A program made the translations under genes and the position numbers. Source: a virus. Taken from it: 64,000 nucleotides of DNA. The notes beneath the pieces were generated by a model. That model saw nothing but the letters and a program-made list of their open reading frames with translations. It was not told where the DNA came from and ran no database searches. Below, in pieces: positions 30,244 through 38,548 of this stretch. Each line of letters starts with the position of its first letter. Within the stretch, counting starts at the first letter, position 1. The stretch lies in the IMG/VR virus record IMGVR_UViG_3300044617_002308, positions 1 through 64,000 of that record, one strand, 5' to 3'.

Positions 30244-30771
30244 CTATCCCGCATCTTCGGTGGCTTGGGCGCGGGCGGCTTCGCGTTGAAGTTGTTTTTC
30301 GGTGGGTTGCTTGGGACCGATGGATTTGACGCCGGGAGTTGTGGGGTTCACGCGCTTCACAGCCTTGTCCATGCGATATTGGATGGCATCGACGATGTAT
30401 TGCGGAGTTTTCTTCATGCCGGCGATGCCGCCTTTGTTGAGCACATCATTGATGTCGAGCATGCGGCCATCGACGCTGCGCACGGCTTTTTCTTCTCCGC
30501 GCAGGGTGAGGCGGTCCTTGCGGTTGTAGTCCTTGGTGAGTCGGCGCGGCTTGCGGAAGGTGCGCTTTTTCACGGCCTCGGGGTTGGGCGGGACGACTTT
30601 GGTGAGGGCGACGAGCGCATTGCGGGCTTCGAGGTTCCCATCCTGCGCGGTCTTGATGAGTTGCACGCGGGCCACCATGGCTTCCGGCGTGGTGCCTGCG
30701 GCGGTCGCCGTCAAAGCGGCGAGGCTTTTCTCGGGCTCGGGGAAGAAGACTTGGCTGGGAGGGTTGGGCAT
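30244..30771 (-). CDS. Basic protein of unknown function
   Basis: 175 residues, helical N-terminus (MPNPPSQVFFPEPEKSLAAL), then a strongly basic middle (VKKRTFRKPRRLTKDYNRKDRL) and a Lys/Gln-rich end. Its start overlaps the previous stop as TAATG, so it is translationally coupled to the 667-residue protein. The basic patch suggests nucleic-acid or internal-virion association, but no family was recognised. Confidence 0.55.
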   Translation of the reverse strand: MPNPPSQVFFPEPEKSLAALTATAAGTTPEAMVARVQLIKTAQDGNLEARNALVALTKVVPPNPEAVKKRTFRKPRRLTKDYNRKDRLTLRGEEKAVRSVDGRMLDINDVLNKGGIAGMKKTPQYIVDAIQYRMDKAVKRVNPTTPGVKSIGPKQPTEKQLQREAARAQATEDAG

Positions 30772-32774
30772 TATCGCATTCCTGCCCGGGTTTTTGCTTT
30801 AGTTGGAGCCGATGGGCGAGTTGGCTGGGTTTGCCCCATGGACTGCGGCAAATCGGCCTCGTTGGGGGACTTGGGACCGGTTGTGCCGACAACTCGAACT
30901 TGGCCGCCGAGCGCGACAACCCTTCCCTTGATATTTCGGAAGGTGGGTTTTGCGCCACCTCCTGCGGTTGGCGGAGGAGTTTGGGCAGCGGGCTTTCCTT
31001 TGAAGGAGAAAGTCGTTGGGCCTGCGGAAACCTGCATATTGCCATCGCCGCCATAGGACATTTGGGTATTAAACGAGTCTGGAGTCAGCGTGGTTGATCC
31101 GACAGCGCCGGGGCGGTTGTGGCTAATCGTGATCGAGGGCGCGGAACCTTTCTTGGCATTGAGTGCGGAGAGTTTGTCCAGCGGGCTAGGAAGAGTCTGG
31201 CCTCCTCTGGGCGGTTTGCTTGCTGTTCCACGGACTTTGCCTCTGACGGGTTGTGCGGGTTGTCCGCCAGCGGATTGCTGCGCTTCTTGCTCGGCAATCA
31301 ACTGTTTCGCATACGGCGTGAGTTGATCCGGGGACTGTGCGCCTCGTCTTTTGTATTCGGCTTGCCGCTCCTCAAACTGTTGCTTGGCAGCCTCGTAATA
31401 CATTGGATTGATTTTTGTAAGCCTAAAAGCCCCTTGGTAGTCTGGCTGTTTGCCGGTCCTAACCTGCTCGCCGATTTTCAAGAGTTCTTGAGCTGTCTTG
31501 GAATCGGGGCGTGGCATGTTTTTGATTTGCTCGCGCTGCCATTCTTCCTCCATGGCGTCGGGATTTCCTCTGGCTGCCGCAAGCATCAACGCATTGGCTT
31601 GCTCTTGGGTGATCGGCATCTTGGCCCGCTCTTGCGGGGTGCTTGGTTGGGATTGGGTTTGAGGGGCTGGCCTTGGTTTGCTGGACGGCTTGGTTGGTGA
31701 GGCTCCTGCGCCAGCGGGGAGTTGCGTGGCACGCAATGCGGATGGTTGAGCATAAACCAATTGTATTTCGCCACCGGATGCGAAATCTATGGCTCCGGTT
31801 TTTGGATCTCTTGCAAAAACTCGTTGGGTTTTCCCGTCGTCAAGCATGTAACGCCCGTCCGGCATAATGCTTCCCCTAGGTTGTGGGTCTACGATGGGAC
31901 GGCCTGGACGGATAACGGACTCTCTGACGCCACCTGGTTGCTGGTAAAAATGCCTCATGTTTGGAGGAATGGCCTCAAGTGGTCGATCTCGATATGGAAC
32001 ACTGCTGTAGTCGGGAACATCGCCAGGTCGTATTGGGCTTGGCCTTACAGGATAACCAGGGCCGGGGTTGACTGGGTATCCTCCGGGCTTGACTGGGGTG
32101 CCGGGTCTTGGCCTTCCTCCGGGCTGGACTGGGGAGCCGGGCTGCGATTCATCGTTTGGCAGGAATGACTGGTTAGGGTTGGGGGGCAGCGGAGGTTTTC
32201 CTGTTCCTTGCGCTTGATTCAGTTCCTCTTGAGCCTTGCGGGCGGCTTCGTTTTGTTTTGCTTGTTCTCGAAGGTTGATGTCTTGTTGATCGAGTTTGTT
32301 TAATTCGTATCTTCCCGGTTGATTGCCAACTACTTTATATCCCAAATCCCAGAGCTGGTTTTCCAGGGCTTTGCGGCGTGCTCGGATTTCGTTATTCTTT
32401 TCCATCTGGCCTGGATACATGGTGTTAAGGTTATACCCCCCTTTTCGCACAATATTATTCGGTATTGGCAAAGCGTTTAACTGCTCCAAAATTCGGATAT
32501 GCTCAGTCTTTTTTAGTTCAATATCGTGAAGCTCTCCTCGTTTTTTCGCATACTCCTCGTCTTGCTTTTTTATCGTAAGGTATTGAGTGGGATTTTCATT
32601 GAATCTCTTTAAGTTTCGCAGTATTTCTTCCCGCTGGGAACCGGTGGGCGCTTTGTAATCACCGCCCGTTCCGTATCTTAACTGGTTTTCTAGGGTTTTT
32701 CTATAGGCTTTGATTTCAGCGTCAGAAAAAACTGGATTGGAGACGTTCTGTGAAGTCTGTTGAGTCTGGTTCAT
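30771..32774 (-). CDS. Large disordered Pro/Gln/Gly-rich protein
   Basis: 667 residues from ATG at 32772-32774 (MNQTQQT). A longer frame to 32813 would run through the 19-bp repeat and is less likely. N-terminal charged coiled coil (KAYRKTLENQLRYG, EEILRNLKRF), then long Pro/Gly-rich repeats (PGSPVQPGGRPRPGTPVKPGG). The tail contains FRNIKGRVVAL, shared with the 517-residue neighbour. It lies between the large terminase and the giant gene. Likely a virion-internal or assembly protein; the enzymatic content is nil as far as can be seen. Confidence 0.55.
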   Translation of the reverse strand: MNQTQQTSQNVSNPVFSDAEIKAYRKTLENQLRYGTGGDYKAPTGSQREEILRNLKRFNENPTQYLTIKKQDEEYAKKRGELHDIELKKTEHIRILEQLNALPIPNNIVRKGGYNLNTMYPGQMEKNNEIRARRKALENQLWDLGYKVVGNQPGRYELNKLDQQDINLREQAKQNEAARKAQEELNQAQGTGKPPLPPNPNQSFLPNDESQPGSPVQPGGRPRPGTPVKPGGYPVNPGPGYPVRPSPIRPGDVPDYSSVPYRDRPLEAIPPNMRHFYQQPGGVRESVIRPGRPIVDPQPRGSIMPDGRYMLDDGKTQRVFARDPKTGAIDFASGGEIQLVYAQPSALRATQLPAGAGASPTKPSSKPRPAPQTQSQPSTPQERAKMPITQEQANALMLAAARGNPDAMEEEWQREQIKNMPRPDSKTAQELLKIGEQVRTGKQPDYQGAFRLTKINPMYYEAAKQQFEERQAEYKRRGAQSPDQLTPYAKQLIAEQEAQQSAGGQPAQPVRGKVRGTASKPPRGGQTLPSPLDKLSALNAKKGSAPSITISHNRPGAVGSTTLTPDSFNTQMSYGGDGNMQVSAGPTTFSFKGKPAAQTPPPTAGGGAKPTFRNIKGRVVALGGQVRVVGTTGPKSPNEADLPQSMGQTQPTRPSAPTKAKTRAGMR

Positions 32775-32788
32775 AGGTTCCACCACAC

Positions 32789-32807
32789 TTGCCAAGTGTT
32801 TCGGCAA
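32789..32807 (-). promoter_or_regulatory. Copy of the 19-bp oriented repeat with perfect dyad ends
   Basis: Minus-strand TTGCCGAAACACTTGGCAA. The outer TTGCC/GGCAA arms are perfect inverted repeats. It lies between the terminase stop and the ATG at 32774 (14 nt). Confidence 0.65.
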
Positions 32808-32838
32808 ACGCAACTGAAATGTTGTGCCCTTTTGCGCC

Positions 32839-34593
32839 TCAACGGCATTCGGCGACGAGTTGGCGGGCGGGGCGGTAGTAGGCGCTGCGGCGGGCTTGGC
32901 GGGCGAGTTTGGTTTCTTCGCTCTCCATCACGCGGGCGGCGGGGAGAACATGGGCGAGGATGGCGAGGGCCATCACCCAGTCGTCGTGCGCGCCTTCGGC
33001 GGCGGCTTCGGTGCCGTCGGAATGAACGATGAAGTTGCGCAGTTCGGCGAGAATGCGCGGGCAGGGGATTTCGAGTTCCTGTTCGCGGATCAAGGTGGCG
33101 AGTTCGCCGATGATCTGGCGCTTGGTGCTGGTGTTGGTTTGGAAGCCGGGGACCATCACGGTTTTGCCGGTGCCTTGCTTCTTGCGCATCCAGAGGTTTG
33201 CGCCGTGCCGGCGGATGAGTTCGATGATGCCGTGGAGGTTGTTGACTTCCGGGGCCATCAAGCACCCGCCGTAGAATTTGGAGAGGAGTGCGATGCGCTC
33301 GGCCACGATGTCCAAGTCTTTCTGGCGGTCGTCGGGCATGAAGGCGGCGACGATCGCGGCCTTGTGGGGTTCTTGGCTGTCGTCGATGTAGGCGGCGCGC
33401 GCGATGAGCGTGGCATGGCAGTCGCTTTCGCGGCGGGAGCCTGCGGCCTGCTCGCCGGTCATGAAGTCGTCGGCCCCGATGTAGCGGCGGCCTTCCTTGG
33501 GGAATTCCCAAATGCGCACCCAGGCTTCGTGGCGGGCGGTTTGGATGAAGGTGGGGGCGGCGGCTCCTTCGGGCTGTTCGAGGATGCCGTATTGAGGTTC
33601 TTGGCGCAGGGCGATCTGGTCGCTGAGGACATCGAGGCCTTCGGCGTCGAAGCGTCCAGAACCGCTTTGCAGAAAACAACTTATGGAGTCACTCGGATAT
33701 TCTTGTTGAAACTTTCTTGGATCGCCGCCGCAGGCCGGGGAGTCGATGATTTGCCTGCGCCACTTGAGTTTGTCGGCGGTGACGCCGTGGCGTTCGACAA
33801 GGGCGATCTCGCCGTTGTAGCGGCTTTCGCTGTCGAGATCATCGAGGATCGCCTTCTCCTCGCCGGGGTGGAGCGGAGCGCGGCTGTCGTCGAATTCGAA
33901 CCACGGGGCAAAGATGCGGATGTAGCCGTTGCCCTCGCGGCCCGCTTGGAATTCGGAAAAGTCCACGGCGTTTTGCCAGGTGTTGTAGAACACGCCCTGC
34001 GTTCCATTGGGTGTGGACTCGATGATCACGCAGGAGGAGGGGAGGTTCGGCACCGAGTTCATCACCGACTGCATCACATACTCGCCGCTGGTTTTTCCTT
34101 TGGATCGGTAGTGCGCGGCTTCGGAGGCGAGGAGGAAATGGATGTCGCCGCCCATACCGGCGCGGGGATCGTTGGCGGTTTCCTCGTAAACCTTGCTACC
34201 GTGACTGAACGCTCGCTTGCTCAAGGAGGGTTCATTGCCCCAATGCTTGAATTTGTCGTGCTCGACATAGCGGTTCCAGGTCTCCATGAGCTTGGCGGTG
34301 GTGCCGAGGTCGTCGCCAAGCACGGCTCCGTAACCCATGTGGTTGCGTAGATGGGTGTAGGCCAGCGCGAGGGAGACGGTCGAGGAGCCTTTGCGCCGGG
34401 GTTTGAGGATGATGATCCGGCAGGGTTTCTGGTGGTCGCGGCACCAGCGGTAAACTCCGAAGACGCGCGCTTGGAAGCTATTGGCCGTTGGTCTGATCAA
34501 CTCGCCAGCGCGGTTCAAAATCGTTCCGAAAACCTCGAACCAGAGTTGCGGGTCGGTGCGGATTTCGTAGGCGGCTTGTTCCTCTGGGGTCAT
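32839..34593 (-). CDS. terL: Terminase large subunit (packaging ATPase-nuclease)
   Basis: 584 residues. N-terminal ATPase: a Walker A-like basic loop in IILKPRRKGSSTVSLA (residues about 60-75), Walker B with catalytic Glu in HFLLASEAAHY (about 150), and a coupling motif in VIIESTPNGT. The C-terminal nuclease has acidic residues in GADDFMTGEQ, MAPEVNN and AHDDWVMALAIL, as expected for the RNase H-like domain. It pumps DNA through the portal and cuts concatemers. Its small subunit is likely the gene at 42825-43454, an unusual 8 kb away. The gene starts 18 bp downstream of the 503-residue protein. Confidence 0.9.
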   Translation of the reverse strand: MTPEEQAAYEIRTDPQLWFEVFGTILNRAGELIRPTANSFQARVFGVYRWCRDHQKPCRIIILKPRRKGSSTVSLALAYTHLRNHMGYGAVLGDDLGTTAKLMETWNRYVEHDKFKHWGNEPSLSKRAFSHGSKVYEETANDPRAGMGGDIHFLLASEAAHYRSKGKTSGEYVMQSVMNSVPNLPSSCVIIESTPNGTQGVFYNTWQNAVDFSEFQAGREGNGYIRIFAPWFEFDDSRAPLHPGEEKAILDDLDSESRYNGEIALVERHGVTADKLKWRRQIIDSPACGGDPRKFQQEYPSDSISCFLQSGSGRFDAEGLDVLSDQIALRQEPQYGILEQPEGAAAPTFIQTARHEAWVRIWEFPKEGRRYIGADDFMTGEQAAGSRRESDCHATLIARAAYIDDSQEPHKAAIVAAFMPDDRQKDLDIVAERIALLSKFYGGCLMAPEVNNLHGIIELIRRHGANLWMRKKQGTGKTVMVPGFQTNTSTKRQIIGELATLIREQELEIPCPRILAELRNFIVHSDGTEAAAEGAHDDWVMALAILAHVLPAARVMESEETKLARQARRSAYYRPARQLVAECR

Positions 34594-34611
34594 GAGGAGT
34601 GTGGTGGAAGT

Positions 34612-36123
34612 CTATGCTGTGATCGGAATCACTTTGCCGTCGCGGGTGAAGAAGCCGGTGGCTCCACCTCGGCCTCCAGTTCCACCGGCGGGAGCATAGG
34701 CCGAAGCATTGTTCATGGCGGGAATTCCCTCCATCAATTCTTGCATGGGATCGGTTGGCAAATTGCCATTCAGTTTATTCTTATCGGCTTTGGACAAAGG
34801 CTTGATGCCGCTCAAGTCTTCGTTTTTCTTGTCGCTGATTTTCTTTTCGCGGTCCTTGGCCTTGTCGGCGTATTCGGCAGCCATCTGGAGGGCGTGTTCC
34901 TTTTGCTCGGGGGTGGTGGCCTTGGCGGCTTTGTCGCGCCAGCGTTGTTCGACTTCGCGAAAGTCTTTGACTTGATCGTTTAGGTCGCGGGTTTCGGCGT
35001 TGCGCTTGCCTTGATCCACGATGGATTTTCGTTTCGCCGCATCAGACTCCATCAACTGGTGGTTTTTCTTGATGTCGTCGGCGGTGACTTTGTCGTCGGC
35101 TTTTTTGACGGACTCAGAAGCCATCGCTGCGTTCATCATGTCGCTCCGGTATGCGGCGTCCTCGGCGGCATTGGTGGGGGGATTCATTGTCCAATCCCTG
35201 CCACTTGGTTTTGCGCTCGATGATGGCGTGGACGATGGCTTTGGGGACGAGGCCGCTGGCGGGCCGGGTTTCGGCTTGGCGTTTTCGTAAGGTTGGACGT
35301 TGGTGAAGTTCCCATTGTAGCCGAGTTGCTTGGCCTTCGCTCTTTGTTCGGAGGCCGTCTGGTTCCACATATTGGCGGCCCAAGTGTCTCCTTTGGCTTT
35401 TGCCCGGTCGGCTTGTTGTTGAAACGCCTGCGCTCGAAACGCAGCATTGTGGGCTGGGCTGTTTTGAGCTTCCCGGGCGGCCACGTCGGCTTTGGATTTT
35501 TCTGTGACTTGGCGGGTGCGCGGGCTAACGTCGTATTTTCCTCTTGAGGCGTTAGCTGCTTCGGCTCGCGGGACATAACCCAAGCCTTCCTTGGTGGCGT
35601 CACTGATGTATGCGCCTGGGGCGGCTTTGGCGGCGGCTTGTTCTGTCGAATAAATTGAGATTTTCGAAGTTGGGTTGCTGGAAGAATTGGTTTTTGCTAG
35701 GTTGTTCGCTTGATTGGCCAGTGCCTGCCATTTGGCGGCGGATGTTGCGTTTCCTTTTTTCAATTCTCGTTCCGCTATGTCCGCATAAAGATCGGAGCGC
35801 TTGGCAGCATTCGATGCCGAAATATTAGGATCGTATTTTGATCCATCGCCGGATTTCGGCATTGGATCGAATTTTATTTTCCTGTTTTTTTCTACAAAAT
35901 TTTTAACTTTATCTGGAATTTTTCGACCAGCTTTTTCGTGGCTATCAATTAAGGTAATAAATTCATCCGTAGTTAGCCCATACGCTGTAGGGTGGGGCAT
36001 TGTGGGAACAGGATTTGCGGTAAATTTTTTTCCCATCTCCGCGTTGGAAATATTGCCACCTGTCCATTGGGCGGGCGTATCATTCCAAAAATCATTTGGA
36101 AGTGGTATTTGTCGTGTTGCCAT
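34612..36123 (-). CDS. Helical, low-complexity protein ahead of the large terminase
   Basis: 503 residues. Rich in Ala/Lys/Asn/Asp with many short helices (EYADKAKDREKKISDKKNEDL) and Pro/Ser linkers (PGPPAASSPKPSSTPSSS). It ends in a glycine-rich tail GGTGGRGGATGFFTRDGKVIPITA; the last PITA also occurs near the N-terminus of the giant protein (RIVPITAPSGG). It has a 19-bp repeat 8 nt before its ATG and is therefore likely the first gene of the late transcript. Function unknown; virion or assembly role inferred. Confidence 0.55.
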   Translation of the reverse strand: MATRQIPLPNDFWNDTPAQWTGGNISNAEMGKKFTANPVPTMPHPTAYGLTTDEFITLIDSHEKAGRKIPDKVKNFVEKNRKIKFDPMPKSGDGSKYDPNISASNAAKRSDLYADIAERELKKGNATSAAKWQALANQANNLAKTNSSSNPTSKISIYSTEQAAAKAAPGAYISDATKEGLGYVPRAEAANASRGKYDVSPRTRQVTEKSKADVAAREAQNSPAHNAAFRAQAFQQQADRAKAKGDTWAANMWNQTASEQRAKAKQLGYNGNFTNVQPYENAKPKPGPPAASSPKPSSTPSSSAKPSGRDWTMNPPTNAAEDAAYRSDMMNAAMASESVKKADDKVTADDIKKNHQLMESDAAKRKSIVDQGKRNAETRDLNDQVKDFREVEQRWRDKAAKATTPEQKEHALQMAAEYADKAKDREKKISDKKNEDLSGIKPLSKADKNKLNGNLPTDPMQELMEGIPAMNNASAYAPAGGTGGRGGATGFFTRDGKVIPITA

Positions 36124-36131
36124 CCCGCAAC

Positions 36132-36150
36132 TTGTCTATCGTCTCGGCAA
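36132..36150 (-). promoter_or_regulatory. Copy of the 19-bp oriented repeat at the head of the late block
   Basis: Minus-strand TTGCCGAGACGATAGACAA, 8 nt before the ATG at 36123. A TTGACA hexamer sits immediately upstream, but no matching -10 box is at the right distance. Confidence 0.7.
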
Positions 36151-36152
36151 TG

Positions 36153-36365
36153 TCAACGCTTTTGGCGTGACAGTTTTTCGCCGTTTTGCATGGCAAGCCA
36201 CGTTACGGCCTTGCCGGAGTCTCCGACCTCGGCGGCGGAAACGCAGTTGTCGCTGATGACGCCGTGGCCTTGGAGTTCGTTCATGGCTTCCACTTCATCG
36301 AGGCCGGTGGCGGCGAGATAGTCTTGGAGACTGTTAGTCTTTGCAGAAGGCGGTGTCGTGGGCAT
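36153..36365 (-). CDS. Small protein of unknown function
   Basis: 70 residues, MPTTPPSAKTNSLQDYLAATG..., ending in a basic KLSRQKR. It overlaps the end of the preceding gene by 32 bp. It has an acidic middle (LDEVEAMNELQGHGVISDN) that could be a small UBA- or HTH-like helical fold, but this is not firm. Last gene of the early block. Confidence 0.45.
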   Translation of the reverse strand: MPTTPPSAKTNSLQDYLAATGLDEVEAMNELQGHGVISDNCVSAAEVGDSGKAVTWLAMQNGEKLSRQKR

Positions 36366-37026
36366 TGCGGCGGCTGGTTTCGGCGTGCCAGGTGTTCGGG
36401 GCCATCACGCGGTAGTCGAGCGGGTGGCCGGGTTTGACGAACGAATCGTCCTTCCAAAGGATTCTGTTGTTGGGCTGGGCCGCGATCTGACCAGAACCAT
36501 CCTCCAATAGGAGGAGGTGGTAGCATTTGTGTTCCGGCGGGTATTGGCTGTAGCCGTTGTCCGAATGGTCGAGGGTGAACCAATAGCTGGCATTCACCAG
36601 CGAGCCGTCGCGTTTGCGGAAGGCGCAGCCCATTTCGCGCAGATATTCGTAGCGGCAGACGGCGAAATCCCACCCGTGCGCGTCCCACATTTGCAGGTCG
36701 GTGAGCGGGTGGACCGGCGCTCCTGCATCGGGGAGTTCCCAGCGCAGCATGTGCAAGGGGATTCGTGCCCATTGGGCACCGGACTCGCAGAGGATCGAAA
36801 AATGCAGGGCGCGGGAGGGGATCGAGGTGACGCCGAAAATCACGCAGGGTTCATAGCGCTTCGGGCGCGGGATGCGTTTTCGGAAAATCCAGCACAGGAT
36901 TCGTCGCCACAACGTCTCGGGATGGACCGCTGGCGGGTCGGGTTCCAGTCCTTGGAGGATCGTCCGCCGCACGAAACCATACAGGTGCTGTGGGACGCTG
37001 GCGTTCATGGCGTGGTGGTTGGTCAT
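36334..37026 (-). CDS. Hypothetical protein, aromatic- and Cys-rich
   Basis: 230 residues from ATG at 37024-37026, overlapping the previous stop as ATGA; a second in-frame ATG (MNASVPQHLY) lies six codons in. The sequence is rich in Trp/His/Cys (ETLWRRILCWIFRKRIPR; LQMWDAHGWDFAVCRYEYLREMG), with one basic-hydrophobic stretch and no transmembrane helix. It looks like a compact globular protein. No family recognised. The frame continues upstream of this start, but the upstream part is out of register with real genes. Confidence 0.55.
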   Translation of the reverse strand: MTNHHAMNASVPQHLYGFVRRTILQGLEPDPPAVHPETLWRRILCWIFRKRIPRPKRYEPCVIFGVTSIPSRALHFSILCESGAQWARIPLHMLRWELPDAGAPVHPLTDLQMWDAHGWDFAVCRYEYLREMGCAFRKRDGSLVNASYWFTLDHSDNGYSQYPPEHKCYHLLLLEDGSGQIAAQPNNRILWKDDSFVKPGHPLDYRVMAPNTWHAETSRRNAHDTAFCKD

Positions 37027-37274
37027 GGCGTGGGTTGGAAAAGGCGGCGGATGCGGTCGATCCAGTTTTCTGATGGCGGGGGCGGAAGGCGGAATTGGCG
37101 TTTGGGTTTGTATCGGCCACGGCGGGTGTCTTTGTGCAACCACTGATCCACGCTGGTTTCGGCGGTGTAGAACGCCTGTCGGCATTTCAGGCAGCGGCGG
37201 CGGCGGGCCACACCGTGCAGGAACCGGCGGGTATCGAGCACCTTTGTGCTGGCTTGGCAATTCGGGCAGGTCAT
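37023..37274 (-). CDS. NrdR-like zinc-ribbon protein
   Basis: 83 residues. MTCPNCQASTKVLDTRRFL and RRRRCLKCRQAFYTAE reproduce the CxxC...RRRRxCxxCxxxFxTxE zinc ribbon of NrdR, the repressor of ribonucleotide reductase genes. The ATP-cone that follows in NrdR is absent; instead there is a basic Pro-rich tail. It may be a DNA-binding regulator or a captured zinc module. The ATG at 37272-37274 shares its A with the last base of a 19-bp repeat, so if that repeat were a promoter the mRNA would have almost no leader. Confidence 0.65.
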   Translation of the reverse strand: MTCPNCQASTKVLDTRRFLHGVARRRRCLKCRQAFYTAETSVDQWLHKDTRRGRYKPKRQFRLPPPPSENWIDRIRRLFQPTP

Positions 37275-37292
37275 TGTCAATCGTCTCGGCAG
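37274..37292 (-). promoter_or_regulatory. Copy of the 19-bp oriented repeat touching a start codon
   Basis: Minus-strand CTGCCGAGACGATTGACAA. It encodes the last residues (CRDD) and stop of the zinc protein upstream and runs into the ATG of the NrdR-like gene. Confidence 0.65.
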
Positions 37293-37501
37293 GTTGTTTT
37301 TTTCCGTTTCTTGGCGGTCTTGCGCTGGCGCGGGGCGTCGTCATACCACTCGGCAAAGTGGCCGAAGTCGCGTGGTTGTGTCACTTCGGCATTCTTTCCG
37401 CACACATCGCAGCGCCCGTAGTGCCAGCAGGAGACTTCCTTCTGGCGGGTGCCGTGTTCAAGACCGCAGGGCTGACAGGTCCAGTTCGGGTAGGGTTTCA
37501 C
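37277..37501 (-). CDS. Small zinc-binding protein, paralogue of the one at 39557-39766
   Basis: 74 residues. Two CxxC pairs (WTCQPCGLEHG, RCDVCGKNAEV) plus His suggest a zinc finger, followed by VTQPRDFGHFAEWYDD and a very basic tail (RQRKTAKKRKK). The pattern C-x2-C...SxWHxGxCxVCG...VTxPRDFxHFxxW is shared with the protein at 39557-39766, so the two are duplicates. The start overlaps the upstream HTH gene as ATGA. Confidence 0.6.
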   Translation of the reverse strand: MKPYPNWTCQPCGLEHGTRQKEVSCWHYGRCDVCGKNAEVTQPRDFGHFAEWYDDAPRQRKTAKKRKKTTCRDD

Positions 37502-37800
37502 GGGTTGAAAACACGGCGCAGTTTTTTCAACACGCGGCGGGTGATTCGGCGCTTTCCGGTTTCAAGGTCGCTCCAGTGAGGGCCGGAAATGCCGATGCGC
37601 TCGGCGGCGGCGCGCATCGAGAGGTTTTCGGTTTCGCGGATGGCATGGAGCACTTGCCCCATGGGGACGCGCAGGCGCTCGGCGGTCTTTTGCGCGGCAC
37701 TGATCGTGTTGAGGGCGACCTCGTATTCGAGGAAGGTTTCCGAGGCGGAGGATGAGGTGGTTCTTGCGCGGAACGCGGTGAGTATGTTGCGAAGGATCAT
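37498..37800 (-). CDS. Small Cro/CI-type helix-turn-helix protein
   Basis: 100 residues. The C-terminal half holds a classic helix-turn-helix: NLSMRAAAERIGISGPHWSDLE followed by TGKRRITRRVLKKL. The N-terminal half is helical. Likely a sequence-specific DNA-binding regulator of the early or late block; target unknown. One of two HTH candidates that might act on the 19-bp repeat. Coupled to neighbours by ATGA overlaps. Confidence 0.65.
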   Translation of the reverse strand: MILRNILTAFRARTTSSSASETFLEYEVALNTISAAQKTAERLRVPMGQVLHAIRETENLSMRAAAERIGISGPHWSDLETGKRRITRRVLKKLRRVFNP

Positions 37801-38264
37801 GGTGTTTTTTTCAGGGTGATTTTGAGAGGAGGTTCGTGGAGGAGTTCGGCGATGGTTTCGCGCAGGCGGGCGCGCTCCTCGGTGAGTTTCTTGATTTTGT
37901 CGTGGAGTCCTTCCAGTTCCTTCACCATGCGGTCGTGGTGTTCCGCTTCGCGTTGGGCATCAAGGCGGAGGATGTCTCGCTCGGCTTGCGCTTCCTCACA
38001 TCTCCGCTCCAAATCCCGAACGCGCTCGGTTGTCCACGCTTCCCATCCGATGCCCTCGCGCAGCCAATGGGCGTGAACCCGGTGCGGGTCGTTGAGCATT
38101 GCAATCGCTTCATTGCGATCGCCTTCCATTGCTGAAAACTCTTCGCGAATAGTAGCCAGTTCAGATTCTGTGAGAATAAGCCAACCCTGTGGGGCTTTGT
38201 GTTTGTTCAGCCATTCGGCTCGGAGTTTGGCTTCTTCCAGGTTTGCTTCTGGCGTGTCGCTCAT
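37797..38264 (-). CDS. Coiled-coil protein of unknown function
   Basis: 155 residues; begins MSDTPEANLEEAKLRAEWL and ends in a long coiled coil (RDLERRCEEAQAERDILRLDAQREAEHHDRMVKEL). The N-terminal SDTPE and a central DRNEAIAML element recur in the next-upstream gene (SDTPETN, ERDEAIATL), so the two are likely diverged duplicates. Overlaps both neighbours by 4 nt. Confidence 0.55.
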   Translation of the reverse strand: MSDTPEANLEEAKLRAEWLNKHKAPQGWLILTESELATIREEFSAMEGDRNEAIAMLNDPHRVHAHWLREGIGWEAWTTERVRDLERRCEEAQAERDILRLDAQREAEHHDRMVKELEGLHDKIKKLTEERARLRETIAELLHEPPLKITLKKTP

Positions 38265-38548
38265 TTCGCGCCCTCCAGTGCCTTCTTTGCTTTATTTCGC
38301 GCCCAATTTCCTATGTTGTCGAAGTGGCTTGCATTTGCAATTTCTCGCAGGGTAGCAATTGCCTCATCGCGCTCGCCGCAGACTTTATTGATCGCTAGCA
38401 TGTGTTCGGTAGCTTCGATGTCGAATTTCTCCAGCGCCGCGTCGCGTTCGCGTTCCAGTTTGCGGGAAAAGTCGGCATCCACCACCTCTCCACCCTGTCC
38501 GGCGAAGGGATCGAAGGCGGCGGTGTTGGTTTCGGGCGTGTCGCTCAC
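38261..38548 (-). CDS. Coiled-coil protein, relative of its downstream neighbour
   Basis: 95 residues from GTG at 38546-38548, chosen because it overlaps the upstream stop as GTGA, the pattern of this block. VSDTPETNTAAFDPFAGQGGEVV, then helices (SRKLERERDAALEKFDIEATEHML). It shares SDTPE and ERDEAIATL with the 155-residue gene downstream. Function unknown. Confidence 0.5.
   Translation of the reverse strand: MSDTPETNTAAFDPFAGQGGEVVDADFSRKLERERDAALEKFDIEATEHMLAINKVCGERDEAIATLREIANASHFDNIGNWARNKAKKALEGAK

Noticed and set aside
36132-36156. Reading the TTGACA beside the 19-bp repeat as a normal sigma-70 -35 box
   Set aside because: No -10-like hexamer lies 15-19 bp downstream here, and most other copies lack the TTGACA.
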